Assembly (NCBI GenBank): GCA_963760375.1 | Contig: CAVXCS010000005.1 | Span: forward strand, 1,364,001 to 1,428,000 | Direction of reading: 5' to 3' | Source of the DNA: Pelagihabitans sp963760375 | GTDB lineage: Bacteria; Bacteroidota; Bacteroidia; Flavobacteriales; Flavobacteriaceae | Length of the DNA stretch: 64,000 bases | In this document: positions 25,686-34,968 of the stretch, one piece after another | How the letters are laid out: the number at the start of each line of letters is the position of its first letter | How positions within the stretch are numbered: position 1 is the stretch's first letter | Notes under the pieces: model-generated | Told to the model about the DNA's origin: nothing | What the model saw: only the letters and a program-made list of their open reading frames with translations | Databases searched by the model: none | Made by a program: the position numbers and the translations under genes

Positions 25686-27229
25686 TGAACATTCGACTTT
25701 AATTTATTTTCCAGGACCATAAGGTCCAGATTTTTCTCTTTCCAAAAGACCTCGAGGTCTTCAGGCACTGCCGTGAAACCAATGCTGAAGGCACTCAGCA
25801 CGATGTCATCATCGCCATCCTGGTCGTAATCGCATGCCTCCATCAAGAACCAGGGCGCCCAATTCGATTGCTCGAACCCATAGGGCTTAAATTCAAAAGC
25901 ACTTGAATCGATATTCTCCAAATATACAAATGACCGTAGCGGACGTGCTGAAAAATCGGGAAAAGTGGATAAAACGGCAAAATCGACATCCCCATCTTGA
26001 TCAAAATCATCGGCCAGAACCCGTGTGGCGCCATAAAACGGATAAAAATACTTCTCCTCAAAATGGTCGTTGCCATCATTAAGGTAGATCCGCATCCCGT
26101 GATATGGTTTAAGAACATATGATTCATCGGCATTATCGCCATTGACGGTAACTATATCATCATCCCCATCGCCATCGTAGTCGATCAGTTCAAACCAGCT
26201 GGTACCGTAAACAGGACTAAAGCGCAATACTTTGTCGACCCTGAATTTCAGGCCCTCTTGTTGGTACAATATCGCTATACCTTCATCACCTTGGGAAGTG
26301 GACACGATCAAATCGGGCAGGCCATCCTTGTCCATATCCCTGGCCAGCACCCTTATGGTCCCAGGTTGGTTTAAAAGCAGCTGTTTCGTATAAGATCCAT
26401 CATTATTTTCAACAAAAAGGGAGAGCTGTCCGGTAAGGTCTCCAAACTCGCTGACGACGATCTCATCCACCCCATCCTTGTTCAAATCGACCACAAGGGT
26501 ATTGGAAGGTCTATGCAAGCCATCGGCAACCGGCCCGGCTTTGTCATCCGATAGTTTGAATACCGCCCCATTGTTCAGCGCGGTCGGGGCCAACGAACCG
26601 ATCATGGTTGCGTAATTAGCACCTGTTCCCTTATCAAAATCGACGATGGGCGAACGAAAACGGGCCAAGCGAAGCACGGTATCATTTCTGTTATCATAGG
26701 ATACGATATTGCCATAAACATCCCCCAGCTGCAATTGTTTGGACTCCCCGTCAAAATATAAATAGGTAAAGAAAGCCCCTTCCTTGGTATCCAGGGTAAT
26801 GGGTTCGGGCACAAACTGGGTCAATGCTTCCGGTGCTTTATCATATTTGATTCCTGCCAGGGAATCGGGTGCCAGGTTCAAAATATATTGCTTTAGCAGT
26901 TGCCAATCTTCGTTAGCGATAAGCGGTTTTGATGGATAAATTCCCGTTTGCAACATGGCCGCCTGTTCGGTAAAACTCATACCTTTATAAGGATCGAAAC
27001 CATTTTCGCGGATTCCCATCCTGGCGCCCATTTCAGGCAATATGGCCTTTTCCCAAATCGATTTTGGCAAATCGTTTATCGAAGGGGCGAGATGGCAACT
27101 TGCGCAATAGGTGTTGTATAAAACAAGCTGCTTATCCTCTTTTTTACCACCACAGGAGCAAATCAATAGCATAAGTACCAACATGCGAGTGAAATATTTT
27201 AAGATCAAGAACCGCCTGTTTTGCCCCAT
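25682..27229 (-). CDS. Cytochrome c/FG-GAP (VCBS) repeat lipoprotein
   Basis: The start at 27229 gives 515 residues with a basic n-region and lipobox LICSC (cysteine 26); longer frames run through the promoter region of the next gene and were rejected. A heme c site CASCH at residues 42-46 heads a small cytochrome-like domain, with possible distal ligands in the methionine-rich EMGARMG and KGMSF segments. The rest is a beta propeller with about five calcium-type FG-GAP loops, such as DLNKDGVDEIV, DMDKDGLPDLI and DYDGDGDDDIV. It heads the operon with 3D, amidase and carboxypeptidase genes. Role unknown. Confidence 0.82.
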   Translation of the reverse strand: MGQNRRFLILKYFTRMLVLMLLICSCGGKKEDKQLVLYNTYCASCHLAPSINDLPKSIWEKAILPEMGARMGIRENGFDPYKGMSFTEQAAMLQTGIYPSKPLIANEDWQLLKQYILNLAPDSLAGIKYDKAPEALTQFVPEPITLDTKEGAFFTYLYFDGESKQLQLGDVYGNIVSYDNRNDTVLRLARFRSPIVDFDKGTGANYATMIGSLAPTALNNGAVFKLSDDKAGPVADGLHRPSNTLVVDLNKDGVDEIVVSEFGDLTGQLSLFVENNDGSYTKQLLLNQPGTIRVLARDMDKDGLPDLIVSTSQGDEGIAILYQQEGLKFRVDKVLRFSPVYGTSWFELIDYDGDGDDDIVTVNGDNADESYVLKPYHGMRIYLNDGNDHFEEKYFYPFYGATRVLADDFDQDGDVDFAVLSTFPDFSARPLRSFVYLENIDSSAFEFKPYGFEQSNWAPWFLMEACDYDQDGDDDIVLSAFSIGFTAVPEDLEVFWKEKNLDLMVLENKLKSNVQ

Positions 27230-27322
27230 AAAGTGCCTATTATCATTAATTTCAATGGAAGATAGATATAACGAATTTCGTCTCCAAAAGAAATTCCCAG
27301 CTTTTCGTAATTTTACGGATCT

Positions 27323-27724
27323 ATGAAGAAAGAAAAAAAACCGGATTCGGTCGTTTTCGATGAGGAGACGCAGACCTACCATGGCGCCTTGCTGCCCTAT
27401 GCGAGCGGGGTTGCTGCCCCAAAAATAGTCCCTCCCGACATTACCACCTGGAAAAACACCAATATTATCACCGCCAATAACCAATTTAAGGCCAGGTATG
27501 AAGATATTGAACAGCAATATCGTGAGATGATGGATCAGTTCGAGTACAATAATTTGGTATACGGTGCCAAATATAATTTTGAGCCTATTACCGGTAAAGT
27601 CTACCATCTTTATAGGGCCAAGGACCAGAGCAGTTTCCTCTCCTTGATTTCACCAGAGGAATGCCACTTCGATCATCTGGGCAGTTTTAAGCTCGGCCCG
27701 GATAAAATGTGGGAAAAATTATGA
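27323..27724 (+). CDS. DUF2452 family protein
   Basis: The 133-residue soluble protein lacks a signal peptide and matches DUF2452 as I know it: the opening KPDSVVFDEETQTYHGALLPY, the PPDITTWK segment and the closing LISPEEC and KLGPDKMWEKL. Family members are small cytoplasmic proteins of Bacteroidota and other bacteria with no established function. It is transcribed divergently from the cytochrome/FG-GAP gene, 93 bases away. Confidence 0.82.
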   Translation: MKKEKKPDSVVFDEETQTYHGALLPYASGVAAPKIVPPDITTWKNTNIITANNQFKARYEDIEQQYREMMDQFEYNNLVYGAKYNFEPITGKVYHLYRAKDQSSFLSLISPEECHFDHLGSFKLGPDKMWEKL

Positions 27725-27844
27725 TCCAGGCAATGGCACATAGGTCGTGTCGTTTCCCATCATAGAAAATCTTTTTTGACCCATGCCCTTTTTCGCCATC
27801 TAAAGAAGGTAATAAGTATCTTTGGTTGCTAAATCTATTCCCTT

Positions 27845-29173
27845 ATGAAATGGTTTAAACGCATCGTATTTATTTTGCTGATCTTGGTCGGCATCCTGGT
27901 GGCTCTCAACTATCCAAAACTTACCATTATTTCCGGTTATGCTTCAAAAAACATGGCCTCCACGGTATTTATTGCACATCGCACCCCCCTGTCGATCACA
28001 GAAAATGACAACAATGTGCCCTTGATCGAATGGGCCGAAGTACACCCACATGACCACGGAGCCAGCGCAAGTGTATTTGGACTCATGGAGCGCAAGACCG
28101 AATGTTTGGAGGGACTTGGCTGCCACCTGATCAACAAAGAGGGGGATTTAGGCAACAACGCGCTGAAACCGGAAAGAGATACAAAACTTCTGGAATTATT
28201 ATTTCCTTATGGGAACGGAGGAAAGAAAGACACGCTGTTCACCAATATAGATTATGCGCAATTGAACAGGGCCATGGATTTGGCTTTTTCGAAGCCTGAA
28301 ATACAAAAAACACGGACCGTATTGGTTGCCTATAAAAACCAAATCATCGCGGAGCGATATAGCGAGGGATTTACCGAAAATACCCCTGTCTTGGGCTGGA
28401 GCATGACCAAAAGCGTGCTGGCGACCCTATACGGGATTCTTGAACATCAAGGAAAGATCGATCTTTATTCGCCGGCCGCCGTTGAAGCATGGCAAAACGA
28501 CGAACGCAAGAACATTACGATAGACCACCTGCTGCGCATGCAAAGCGGACTTGCTTGGGATGAAGATTATACAGCGATTTCAGATGTGACCAAAATGTTG
28601 TTCCTATCCGACGACATGACCCTGGCCCAAGAACAAAAAGAGTCGATTGCCCCGCCCACCGAAATTTGGAACTATTCTTCGGGAACCACAAACCTGCTCT
28701 CCGGACTGCTGAGAAAACAATTGGGCGACCAACAGTCCTATTTGAATTTTCCCTACCAAGCCCTGATCGATAAAATTGGGATGACCTCCATGATGATCGA
28801 AACCGATGCCTCTGGTAATTTTGTAGGTTCTTCCTACGGTTGGGCAAGCACACGTGATTGGGCAAAATTCGGATCGCTCTACCTGAATCGTGGGCTTTGG
28901 AACGGCGAACAGCTTTTCGACCCCCAATGGCCGGCATATGTGAGTCGGCCCACCCCCCATTCACAAGGAACCTATGGTGCCCATTTTTGGCTCAATGCCC
29001 TAGGAAAGTACCCCGATGTGCCAAGAGATCTATACTCTGCCAATGGTTATCAAGGGCAGTATGTTTTCATCATCCCTTCTGAAGAATTGGTCGTGGTGCG
29101 GACCGGACTTGCCGAAGAGCCCGATTTTGATGTGAACGGTTTTTTACGGGAAGTGATTGCCGCAATTCATTAA
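27845..29173 (+). CDS. Serine hydrolase, class C beta-lactamase/penicillin-binding fold
   Basis: The 442-residue protein has an N-terminal membrane anchor (residues 4-24). The catalytic SxxK is seen in GWSMTKSV near residue 184, and the second element (Y-x-S/N type) in WNYSSGTTN near 278. The fold is that of class C beta-lactamase, DD-peptidase and esterase enzymes. The protein faces the periplasm and could act on peptidoglycan peptides, D-amino-acid peptides or esters. A beta-lactamase role in resistance is not indicated. Its stop overlaps the convergent beta-helix gene by 4 bases. Confidence 0.85.
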   Translation: MKWFKRIVFILLILVGILVALNYPKLTIISGYASKNMASTVFIAHRTPLSITENDNNVPLIEWAEVHPHDHGASASVFGLMERKTECLEGLGCHLINKEGDLGNNALKPERDTKLLELLFPYGNGGKKDTLFTNIDYAQLNRAMDLAFSKPEIQKTRTVLVAYKNQIIAERYSEGFTENTPVLGWSMTKSVLATLYGILEHQGKIDLYSPAAVEAWQNDERKNITIDHLLRMQSGLAWDEDYTAISDVTKMLFLSDDMTLAQEQKESIAPPTEIWNYSSGTTNLLSGLLRKQLGDQQSYLNFPYQALIDKIGMTSMMIETDASGNFVGSSYGWASTRDWAKFGSLYLNRGLWNGEQLFDPQWPAYVSRPTPHSQGTYGAHFWLNALGKYPDVPRDLYSANGYQGQYVFIIPSEELVVVRTGLAEEPDFDVNGFLREVIAAIH

Positions 29174-29793
29174 AGTTCTTTTTGGTCACGCATCTGATCG
29201 ATATGCACCAATCGACCCACAATGGTATTTTGGGCAAGTACCGTACCCGGATTGAGCACCGCATTGGCACCTATCCGAGATCGATCCCCGATAATTGCGC
29301 CGAACTTAAGGCTTTGGGTATCTATAATCATATCCTGGTAGTTCAACTTGATGGTTCGATCACGGTATTCATTGAAATGGTTCGCAATAACCGCCCCTGC
29401 CTCCAGATTCACATCGGAACCAATGATGGAATTGCCCACATAATTGAGATGTGCGGTACGTGATTCACTGAAAATGATGCTCTGTTTTATTTCACAATTG
29501 GCACCGATGGCCACGTTATGGCTTAGGTATACCCCATTGCGCAAATAAGCCCCTGCTTTCACGGTGCAATTTTTTCCGATGATCACATGGGGTTTTAGCA
29601 CTGCCCCGTCTTCCACCAGGGCCGTTTTGTGGACGGCGATATGATCTTGAAAATGAAATTCATCTTTGCTCAATGTAGCGATCTGTGCAGCGATGATCGA
29701 TTCCAAATCTGCAATGATGTGCCAAGGTTTTCCTAGGTTTTCCAAGAAGGGCATCTCCAAATAACAGTCTTGTATCAAGTCGGCTAGTTGCAT
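29170..29793 (-). CDS. Left-handed beta-helix (hexapeptide repeat) nucleotide-sugar-type acyltransferase domain protein
   Basis: The 207-residue protein is mostly hexapeptide repeats of the LpxA/GlmU C-terminal kind (AVHKTALVEDGAVLKPHV, VIIGKNC, VAIGANC and similar, residues about 50-200). It lacks the nucleotidyltransferase half that GlmU and glucose-1-phosphate thymidylyltransferases have; the first 45 residues are a helical cap. It may transfer acetyl or acyl groups to a sugar, or act as a partner for a separate pyrophosphorylase. It converges on and slightly overlaps the serine hydrolase gene. Confidence 0.75.
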   Translation of the reverse strand: MQLADLIQDCYLEMPFLENLGKPWHIIADLESIIAAQIATLSKDEFHFQDHIAVHKTALVEDGAVLKPHVIIGKNCTVKAGAYLRNGVYLSHNVAIGANCEIKQSIIFSESRTAHLNYVGNSIIGSDVNLEAGAVIANHFNEYRDRTIKLNYQDMIIDTQSLKFGAIIGDRSRIGANAVLNPGTVLAQNTIVGRLVHIDQMRDQKEL

Positions 29794-29964
29794 AAGGCAA
29801 TCTGTTTTGTCACATTAAAATAGGGATCATGCCATAAAATGATCGTTAGACCACAGATTGAACACATCTCACAACATTAATTTAATGGTACCCAATCTAA
29901 GGGCTAAGTTTACGTTATTATTAGTGAAGGAGTTAATTTTTTCATTTTCATATAGTGTTCTCGT

Positions 29965-29999
29965 AAAAGAGTCCTGCCACCAACGGCAGGGCTCTTTTT
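29965..29999. terminator. Bidirectional hairpin terminator
   Basis: The arms AAAAGAGTCCTGCC and GGCAGGGCTCTTTT pair over 14 bases with one G-U pair around the loop ACCAAC, with T-runs readable on both strands. It lies 75 bases downstream of the leftward menB gene and upstream of the leftward beta-helix gene. The rest of the gap (29794-30074) holds only an AT-rich likely promoter. Confidence 0.8.
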
Positions 30000-30074
30000 A
30001 GTTCACATCCCTTTGTCAAATTCCTGAGCAATCGATTGGCCAGACCTAAGTTTGAGGTCAGCGCATAACAAGGC

Positions 30075-30917
30075 CTACGGTATCCATCGGTTCTTGCCAA
30101 AATCGGGTTTTCTTTTTTCCAGAAAAGCATTGCGGCCTTCCTTGGCTTCCTCGGTCATATAAGCAAGACGGGTGGCTTCTCCCGCAAATACCTGTTGGCC
30201 CACCATGCCGTCATCGGTAAGGTTCATGGCGAATTTCAGCATTTTTATCGATGTTGGTGATTTTCCGAGGATTTCCTGAGCCCATTCATAGGCCGTTTCT
30301 TCCAACTTTTCGTGGGGAACCACAGCATTCACCATGCCCATTTCAAAGGCCTCCCGTGCGTTGTAGTTTCTGCCCAGGAAGAAGATTTCCCTAGCTTTTT
30401 TTTGACCGACCATCTTGGCCAGATAGGCCGATCCGTAACCCCCATCAAAGCTGGTGACATCCGCATCGGTCTGCTTAAAAATGGCATGTTCCTCGCTGGC
30501 CAGGGTCAGGTCGCAAACTACATGTAAGCTGTGACCGCCACCTACCGCCCAGCCGGGCACGACCGCAATGACCACTTTGGGCATGAAGCGTATCAGACGC
30601 TGTACTTCGAGGATATTGAGCCGGTGCATCCCATCTTCGCCCACGTATCCTTGTTTGCCCCTCGCCTTTTGATCCCCTCCACTACAAAAAGAATAGACCC
30701 CGTCTTTTGTGGAAGGCCCTTCGCCCGAGAGTAAAACGACCCCGATGGAAGTATCTTCCTGCGCATCATAAAAGGCCTGGTATAGCTCAGAAGTGGTTTT
30801 GGGCCTAAAGGCATTGCGCACGTTGGGCCTGTTAAAGGCGATACGGGCAACGCCATCACTTTTTTTGTACGTGATATCCTCAAATTCCCTTACGGTCGTC
30901 CATTCCGCTTTTTTCAT
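30075..30917 (-). CDS. menB: 1,4-dihydroxy-2-naphthoyl-CoA synthase MenB
   Basis: The 280-residue crotonase-fold enzyme closes the second ring of menaquinone from o-succinylbenzoyl-CoA. Clear elements are NRPNVRNAFRP near residue 29, FCSGGDQKARG near 78 (oxyanion hole), the GWAVGGGHSLH segment near 122 and the C-terminal GRNAFLEKRKPDF. At the place where bicarbonate-dependent MenB has glycine (QTG), this protein has aspartate (QTDADV, D151), the pattern of the bicarbonate-independent type II enzymes. Other men genes are not in the window. Confidence 0.93.
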   Translation of the reverse strand: MKKAEWTTVREFEDITYKKSDGVARIAFNRPNVRNAFRPKTTSELYQAFYDAQEDTSIGVVLLSGEGPSTKDGVYSFCSGGDQKARGKQGYVGEDGMHRLNILEVQRLIRFMPKVVIAVVPGWAVGGGHSLHVVCDLTLASEEHAIFKQTDADVTSFDGGYGSAYLAKMVGQKKAREIFFLGRNYNAREAFEMGMVNAVVPHEKLEETAYEWAQEILGKSPTSIKMLKFAMNLTDDGMVGQQVFAGEATRLAYMTEEAKEGRNAFLEKRKPDFGKNRWIP

Positions 30918-30991
30918 CCTAATTGGTTTATTATTTTAAAGATAAAGATACTATTTCAGAGGCAACTGACGGTTCGTCTTCCTTAAGGTAA

Positions 30992-32245
30992 TCAAAGTTC
31001 GCCTTTTGAAGCAGACTTGGATTTTTCTTCGATCCATTTAGAAAGGTATTTGGTGCTGGCCATGGTATGGTGGGTTAACATGGCCCCTACAAAATTTTGT
31101 GTGCGATGCCGCTCCAAACTGCCCTTCAAATCCTCAATTTTTTTGGCAAATTTTGGTTTTAAATCTTCCTCGGAATAAATGTTCTCGATAATCTTATAGC
31201 CATTCTTTCGCGCTTCTATCCATGTGCTTGGGCTGTCGTACAGCGCAATGGCGGCTTTGGCAAAATCTTTGGCGGATTCGGCGATGATTCCGTTCCAAGG
31301 GAAATTTCCGTGCATGCCTTCTGCCCCGATGGGCGTAGTAATGCTAGGAATACCGAACCGCATCGCATCGGTCAACTTCCCTTTCAAGCCCGCTCCAAAA
31401 CGCAAAGGTGCCAAATTCACCCTGGTACTTCCCATGGCACTGCCGAGATCCTTAAGATATCCTTTGATCAAAAATCCATCCGATTCAGAATGCATTTGGT
31501 TCACTTTTTCCGGCAAATAGGCCCCATGAATATGTAATTCGGCCAAAGGCAGCCCCTTTCGGATCAAGGGCCAAATTTCGTCTTTCAGCCATACTATCGC
31601 ATCGATATTGGGGGCGTGTTTACCATTGCCTACAAACATAAAGTGCTGCCTGTCTTCGAACAATGCCCCTTTTTTCAATTCTTCCGGAATTTCCGCTATC
31701 ATGAAAGGAAGCAACATCATGAGCGCTGCATCGATGTTGACTACCGTTCGCAACAACTGCATTTCATAAGGGGATATGACCAATGAGAGGTCGCTGCGAT
31801 AGATACTGGCGATTTCCCTTTTGGTGATATCTTCCCGTAACCACATGTCATTGCTAAACTTTCTGGCGTTACTGTGTGCCTTTTCCCTGGCGAGCCGCAG
31901 TGAGTGCAGGTCTTCCGTATCCAATATTTTGAGGGCATGTGGTACGCACTCTGTGATCCGCCATCCAAACTGTTCCTCGGTCAAGAATCGATCGAACAGC
32001 ACCACATCTGGTCTCAAAAGCGTCACATATTCATCGAAACTGGAATCGTTAAGGGCAATCGAAGCGGTGTGGATGTTCCAAAGTTCCAAATCGGCGCTGA
32101 ACTGTCCCTTTTGCGAAGTGCTTACGAAATGGATGTCATAGCCATACTCCTTAAAAAAAAGAAGGAGCTGCAACATCCTTTTACCCGCCGCCGTTGCTTC
32201 AGGTTCAGGCCATGTAAATCCGATGACTAGGAGTTTCGCGGACAT
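30992..32245 (-). CDS. Glycosyltransferase, GT4-like (GT-B fold)
   Basis: The 417-residue protein has a GT-B form: an N-terminal Rossmann half with WPEPEATAAGKRM near residue 13 and the ELWNIHT region. A C-terminal half carries HFMFVGNGKHAPN near 215, the LKDLGSAMGSTRVNLAPLRFGAGLKGKL stretch near 285-312, and the glutamate-containing SEEDL end. It probably transfers a sugar from a nucleotide donor to a glycan. It is not next to other glycan genes, being flanked by menB and a helicase gene. Confidence 0.8.
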   Translation of the reverse strand: MSAKLLVIGFTWPEPEATAAGKRMLQLLLFFKEYGYDIHFVSTSQKGQFSADLELWNIHTASIALNDSSFDEYVTLLRPDVVLFDRFLTEEQFGWRITECVPHALKILDTEDLHSLRLAREKAHSNARKFSNDMWLREDITKREIASIYRSDLSLVISPYEMQLLRTVVNIDAALMMLLPFMIAEIPEELKKGALFEDRQHFMFVGNGKHAPNIDAIVWLKDEIWPLIRKGLPLAELHIHGAYLPEKVNQMHSESDGFLIKGYLKDLGSAMGSTRVNLAPLRFGAGLKGKLTDAMRFGIPSITTPIGAEGMHGNFPWNGIIAESAKDFAKAAIALYDSPSTWIEARKNGYKIIENIYSEEDLKPKFAKKIEDLKGSLERHRTQNFVGAMLTHHTMASTKYLSKWIEEKSKSASKGEL

Positions 32246-32335
32246 GATTTAAACTTTGGTCTTTTTGCGGAAACGGCCAACTATGAGGTATGGGCACCGA
32301 TGTTTGTAAGGGGCTGGCCAATACGATCGGCTAGT

Positions 32336-33844
32336 CTATAATTTTGCCGCAAATCGCTTTGAAATGCTAGAACGTAAACGACGTTCATAATCTTCCTCGA
32401 GCCACTCCTTATAGTTCTTCGTGTTATTCATGATGCAATAGGAGTATTGGCGCACCCGATAGGCGATTTCCTCTTTCAACTGCTTCGCAAGGATTCTGGC
32501 ATCAAAAACATCCTTGGCATTTTCAACGCACATCTTGGCGTGTTGCTCGATACTGCGTTCCAATACCACTTTCGATCTAAGGCCCTGGGCAAATATTTTC
32601 TTGTACTCTTCCTTGACATCAAAATCGATTTCATCCGATTTACCGAACTTGGCCTTCAAATCTGCAGGCATTTCATAAACGAATTCCCGCTCTATGTCTT
32701 CGTCGTTTTTGATATTTTCAAGATAAAAATCAGGAAAGTGGAAAATTTCCTGCCAGTCTACCGGAGCATCCCACATGCCGAAACGGGCTATATTGTTCCC
32801 TAAATCGATTACGGTGAATTCATCCTTGTGGGGAAGGATCCGCGAACCACGGCCTATCATTTGAAAATAAAGGGTCAGCGATCGGGTGGCACGGTTCAAG
32901 ATGATGGTCTCCACGGTCGGCTCATCAAAACCGGTGGTTAAGATGCTCACCGATGTTAAAATGGCATTGGGTGTTTCGGAAAACCAATCCAGGATCTCCC
33001 TGCGCTCCGAAGCGGTATTCTTGTTGTCGAGATGGCGAATATTGAGACCTGCTTTTTTAAAGGTCTCATAAACATACTTGGAGGTATTGATCCCGTTGTT
33101 GAAAATCAATGTTTTTGTGCCACTTGCGATTTCGTTGTAGGCATTCATCAATTTACCCAACATGCTCTGGTTACCGTATAGCTCGTCGGAAGATTTAACC
33201 GTATAGTCACCACTGATTCCCAGTTTTAGGCTCTGTAGGCTCACATCGTAATTGAACATATTGGCCTTTGCCAAAAATTTCTGTTCTATCAAGGAAGTAA
33301 TCGATTCCCCTATGATCAACTTCTGGTAATTGTCTTTCATGGGGAGCTTGATATTCGAGCTCAAAGGGGTGGCCGTAACCCCTAAAATGGTGGAGGCTTC
33401 AAAATACTTGAAGAGCTTTCTAAAGGAATTGTAATGGGCCTCATCGATAATGACCAGACCAATGTTCTTAATTTCAACCTTTTCTTCCTGTAACCTATTG
33501 TTCAGGGTTTCGACCATGGCGACAAAGCACATGTACTCATCCTGGTCTTGAAGTTCCTTGACACCACTATTGATGATTTTGTTCTTTACCCCAAAACCGG
33601 TCAGCATTTTAGAGGTTTGCATGCTCAATTCGATCCGGTGGGTGAGCACGACCACCTTTTTTTTCTTCTGTTGTATATATCGCCGTGCGATTTCTGAGAA
33701 CACTACGGTTTTACCACCACCTGTGGGCAACTGATAGAGCAAATTGTCTGAATTGTCATCTTCAAGATACTTGAAAATAGTGTTCAGATCTTCATTCTGA
33801 TAATCGTAGAGTGTTTTTTTAACCTTGTCTTTCTGCAGTTCCAA
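32336..33844 (-). CDS. Superfamily 2 DEAD/DEAH-box helicase (RadD/ResIII-like)
   Basis: The 502-residue protein has all core SF2 motifs: Walker A LPTGGGKTVVF near residue 40, DEAH in VIIDEAHYNS near 134, motif III GVTATP near 154, and motif VI QMIGRGSRILP near 335. The closing 120 residues are helical and charged without a recognised domain. The layout resembles RadD and the helicase part of type III restriction enzymes. No methylase or nuclease gene is adjacent, so a repair or RNA/DNA remodelling role is more likely than restriction. Confidence 0.85.
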   Translation of the reverse strand: MELQKDKVKKTLYDYQNEDLNTIFKYLEDDNSDNLLYQLPTGGGKTVVFSEIARRYIQQKKKKVVVLTHRIELSMQTSKMLTGFGVKNKIINSGVKELQDQDEYMCFVAMVETLNNRLQEEKVEIKNIGLVIIDEAHYNSFRKLFKYFEASTILGVTATPLSSNIKLPMKDNYQKLIIGESITSLIEQKFLAKANMFNYDVSLQSLKLGISGDYTVKSSDELYGNQSMLGKLMNAYNEIASGTKTLIFNNGINTSKYVYETFKKAGLNIRHLDNKNTASERREILDWFSETPNAILTSVSILTTGFDEPTVETIILNRATRSLTLYFQMIGRGSRILPHKDEFTVIDLGNNIARFGMWDAPVDWQEIFHFPDFYLENIKNDEDIEREFVYEMPADLKAKFGKSDEIDFDVKEEYKKIFAQGLRSKVVLERSIEQHAKMCVENAKDVFDARILAKQLKEEIAYRVRQYSYCIMNNTKNYKEWLEEDYERRLRSSISKRFAAKL

Positions 33845-33983
33845 GTAGGCGGGCGGATTAAAATTTGATTATTGTGTGGGTAGCAAATGCAAACGCCACA
33901 ATTTTGCAAAATTAGAACAATTTTATCCTTACCGAAAAAATATGGACGGAAATCCAAAATTCAAATGGAGAATTGGGAGCCCA

Positions 33984-34913
33984 TCAATACCCACGGTTTC
34001 TAGAAACCTGATGCAACAAGGGCCTCCCGGCCAGCAACCTGATATGATTCTCTATAATCTGTGGTACTACCGATGCGGTATCCGATACACTGGCACAATG
34101 CGGACTCATGTGAATCTTGGGATGTGCCCAAAACGGATGATCGATGGGGAGTGGTTCTTGGTGGTAGACATCGAGCGCGGCCCCGGCAATTTGGCCTGAT
34201 TTTAGTTGGTCTAGAAGATCATTGTCGACCAAATGTCCACCCCTGGCCACGTTGATCACATAGGCGCCCTGCGGCAGTTGCAGGAAAAGGCTACGGTTCA
34301 AAATGCCCGAGGTCTCCTCCGTCAAAGGCAGCAGACATACCAGAATCTGTGTGCTTTCCAAAAAGCTTGGGCGTTCCTTGGCTCCGGTGAAACTTTTTAC
34401 GCCATCGATCGCCTTTTTGGTTTGTGACCAGCCCTGTACCTTAAAGCCCAGTTGGCGTAAATCTAGGGCCAAAGGTTTGCCCAATTCGCCCAACCCCAAT
34501 ATCCCTATGGTAAGATCACCAATGCGACGGTAGTTCAACGGGTTCCAAACCCTATTGACCTGATCTAGCTTATATTGGTTCAAGTTTTTTAAATAGGCAA
34601 ATATCAAGGCTATGACATGTTCGGACATATCGCTGGCCAGCATGGGATCGACTACGCGGGTGATCGGCAATTTTTTTGGAGCGGTAGGGTCTTCAAAGAT
34701 AAAATCGACCCCTGCGCCCGAAGAGGATATACATTTAAGGTTCGGATATTGGTCCAAGACACCTTTGGGATGCTTCCATACCAAAGCCATATCAATTTCA
34801 TCTTTTGGAGGGTCCTTTAAATAGTGGTAAACGGGAATCTCTGGCGCGGCCGCTTTCAGGGCGGTCATCCAGGTCTCTATTTTATCGTCTTGCCTAATGA
34901 TCACAATGGCCAT
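33984..34913 (-). CDS. D-2-hydroxyacid dehydrogenase (glyoxylate/hydroxypyruvate reductase A type)
   Basis: I chose the ATG at 34913 (309 residues, starting MAIVIIRQDDK) because the longer frame adds an unrelated stretch overlapping the next gene. The NAD(P)-binding motif GILGLGELGKPLA is near residue 140, and the catalytic triad is suggested by the arginine in NVARGGHL, the glutamate in YHQEPLP and the histidine in SPHCASVSD. Members reduce glyoxylate or hydroxypyruvate using NAD(P)H. It is cytoplasmic and follows the DUF6155 gene on the same strand. Confidence 0.87.
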   Translation of the reverse strand: MAIVIIRQDDKIETWMTALKAAAPEIPVYHYLKDPPKDEIDMALVWKHPKGVLDQYPNLKCISSSGAGVDFIFEDPTAPKKLPITRVVDPMLASDMSEHVIALIFAYLKNLNQYKLDQVNRVWNPLNYRRIGDLTIGILGLGELGKPLALDLRQLGFKVQGWSQTKKAIDGVKSFTGAKERPSFLESTQILVCLLPLTEETSGILNRSLFLQLPQGAYVINVARGGHLVDNDLLDQLKSGQIAGAALDVYHQEPLPIDHPFWAHPKIHMSPHCASVSDTASVVPQIIENHIRLLAGRPLLHQVSRNRGY

Positions 34914-34968
34914 AATACCAAAGGTTTTTGAGTTGTTGTAATATCTATCTATGTTGTAGCGTTCAAAG

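Noticed and set aside
27230..27607. N-terminal extension of the cytochrome/FG-GAP protein (open to 27607)
   Set aside because: It overlaps the DUF2452 gene and the divergent promoter region, and would place the lipoprotein signal 126 residues into the protein.
29885..30001. 38-codon frame beginning MVPNLRAKF
   Set aside because: Its last third is the terminator hairpin itself, and no paralogue or start signal supports it.
32336..33844. Helicase considered as part of a restriction or defence island
   Set aside because: No methylase, nuclease or known defence partner is adjacent; the neighbours are a hydroxyacid dehydrogenase and a glycosyltransferase.
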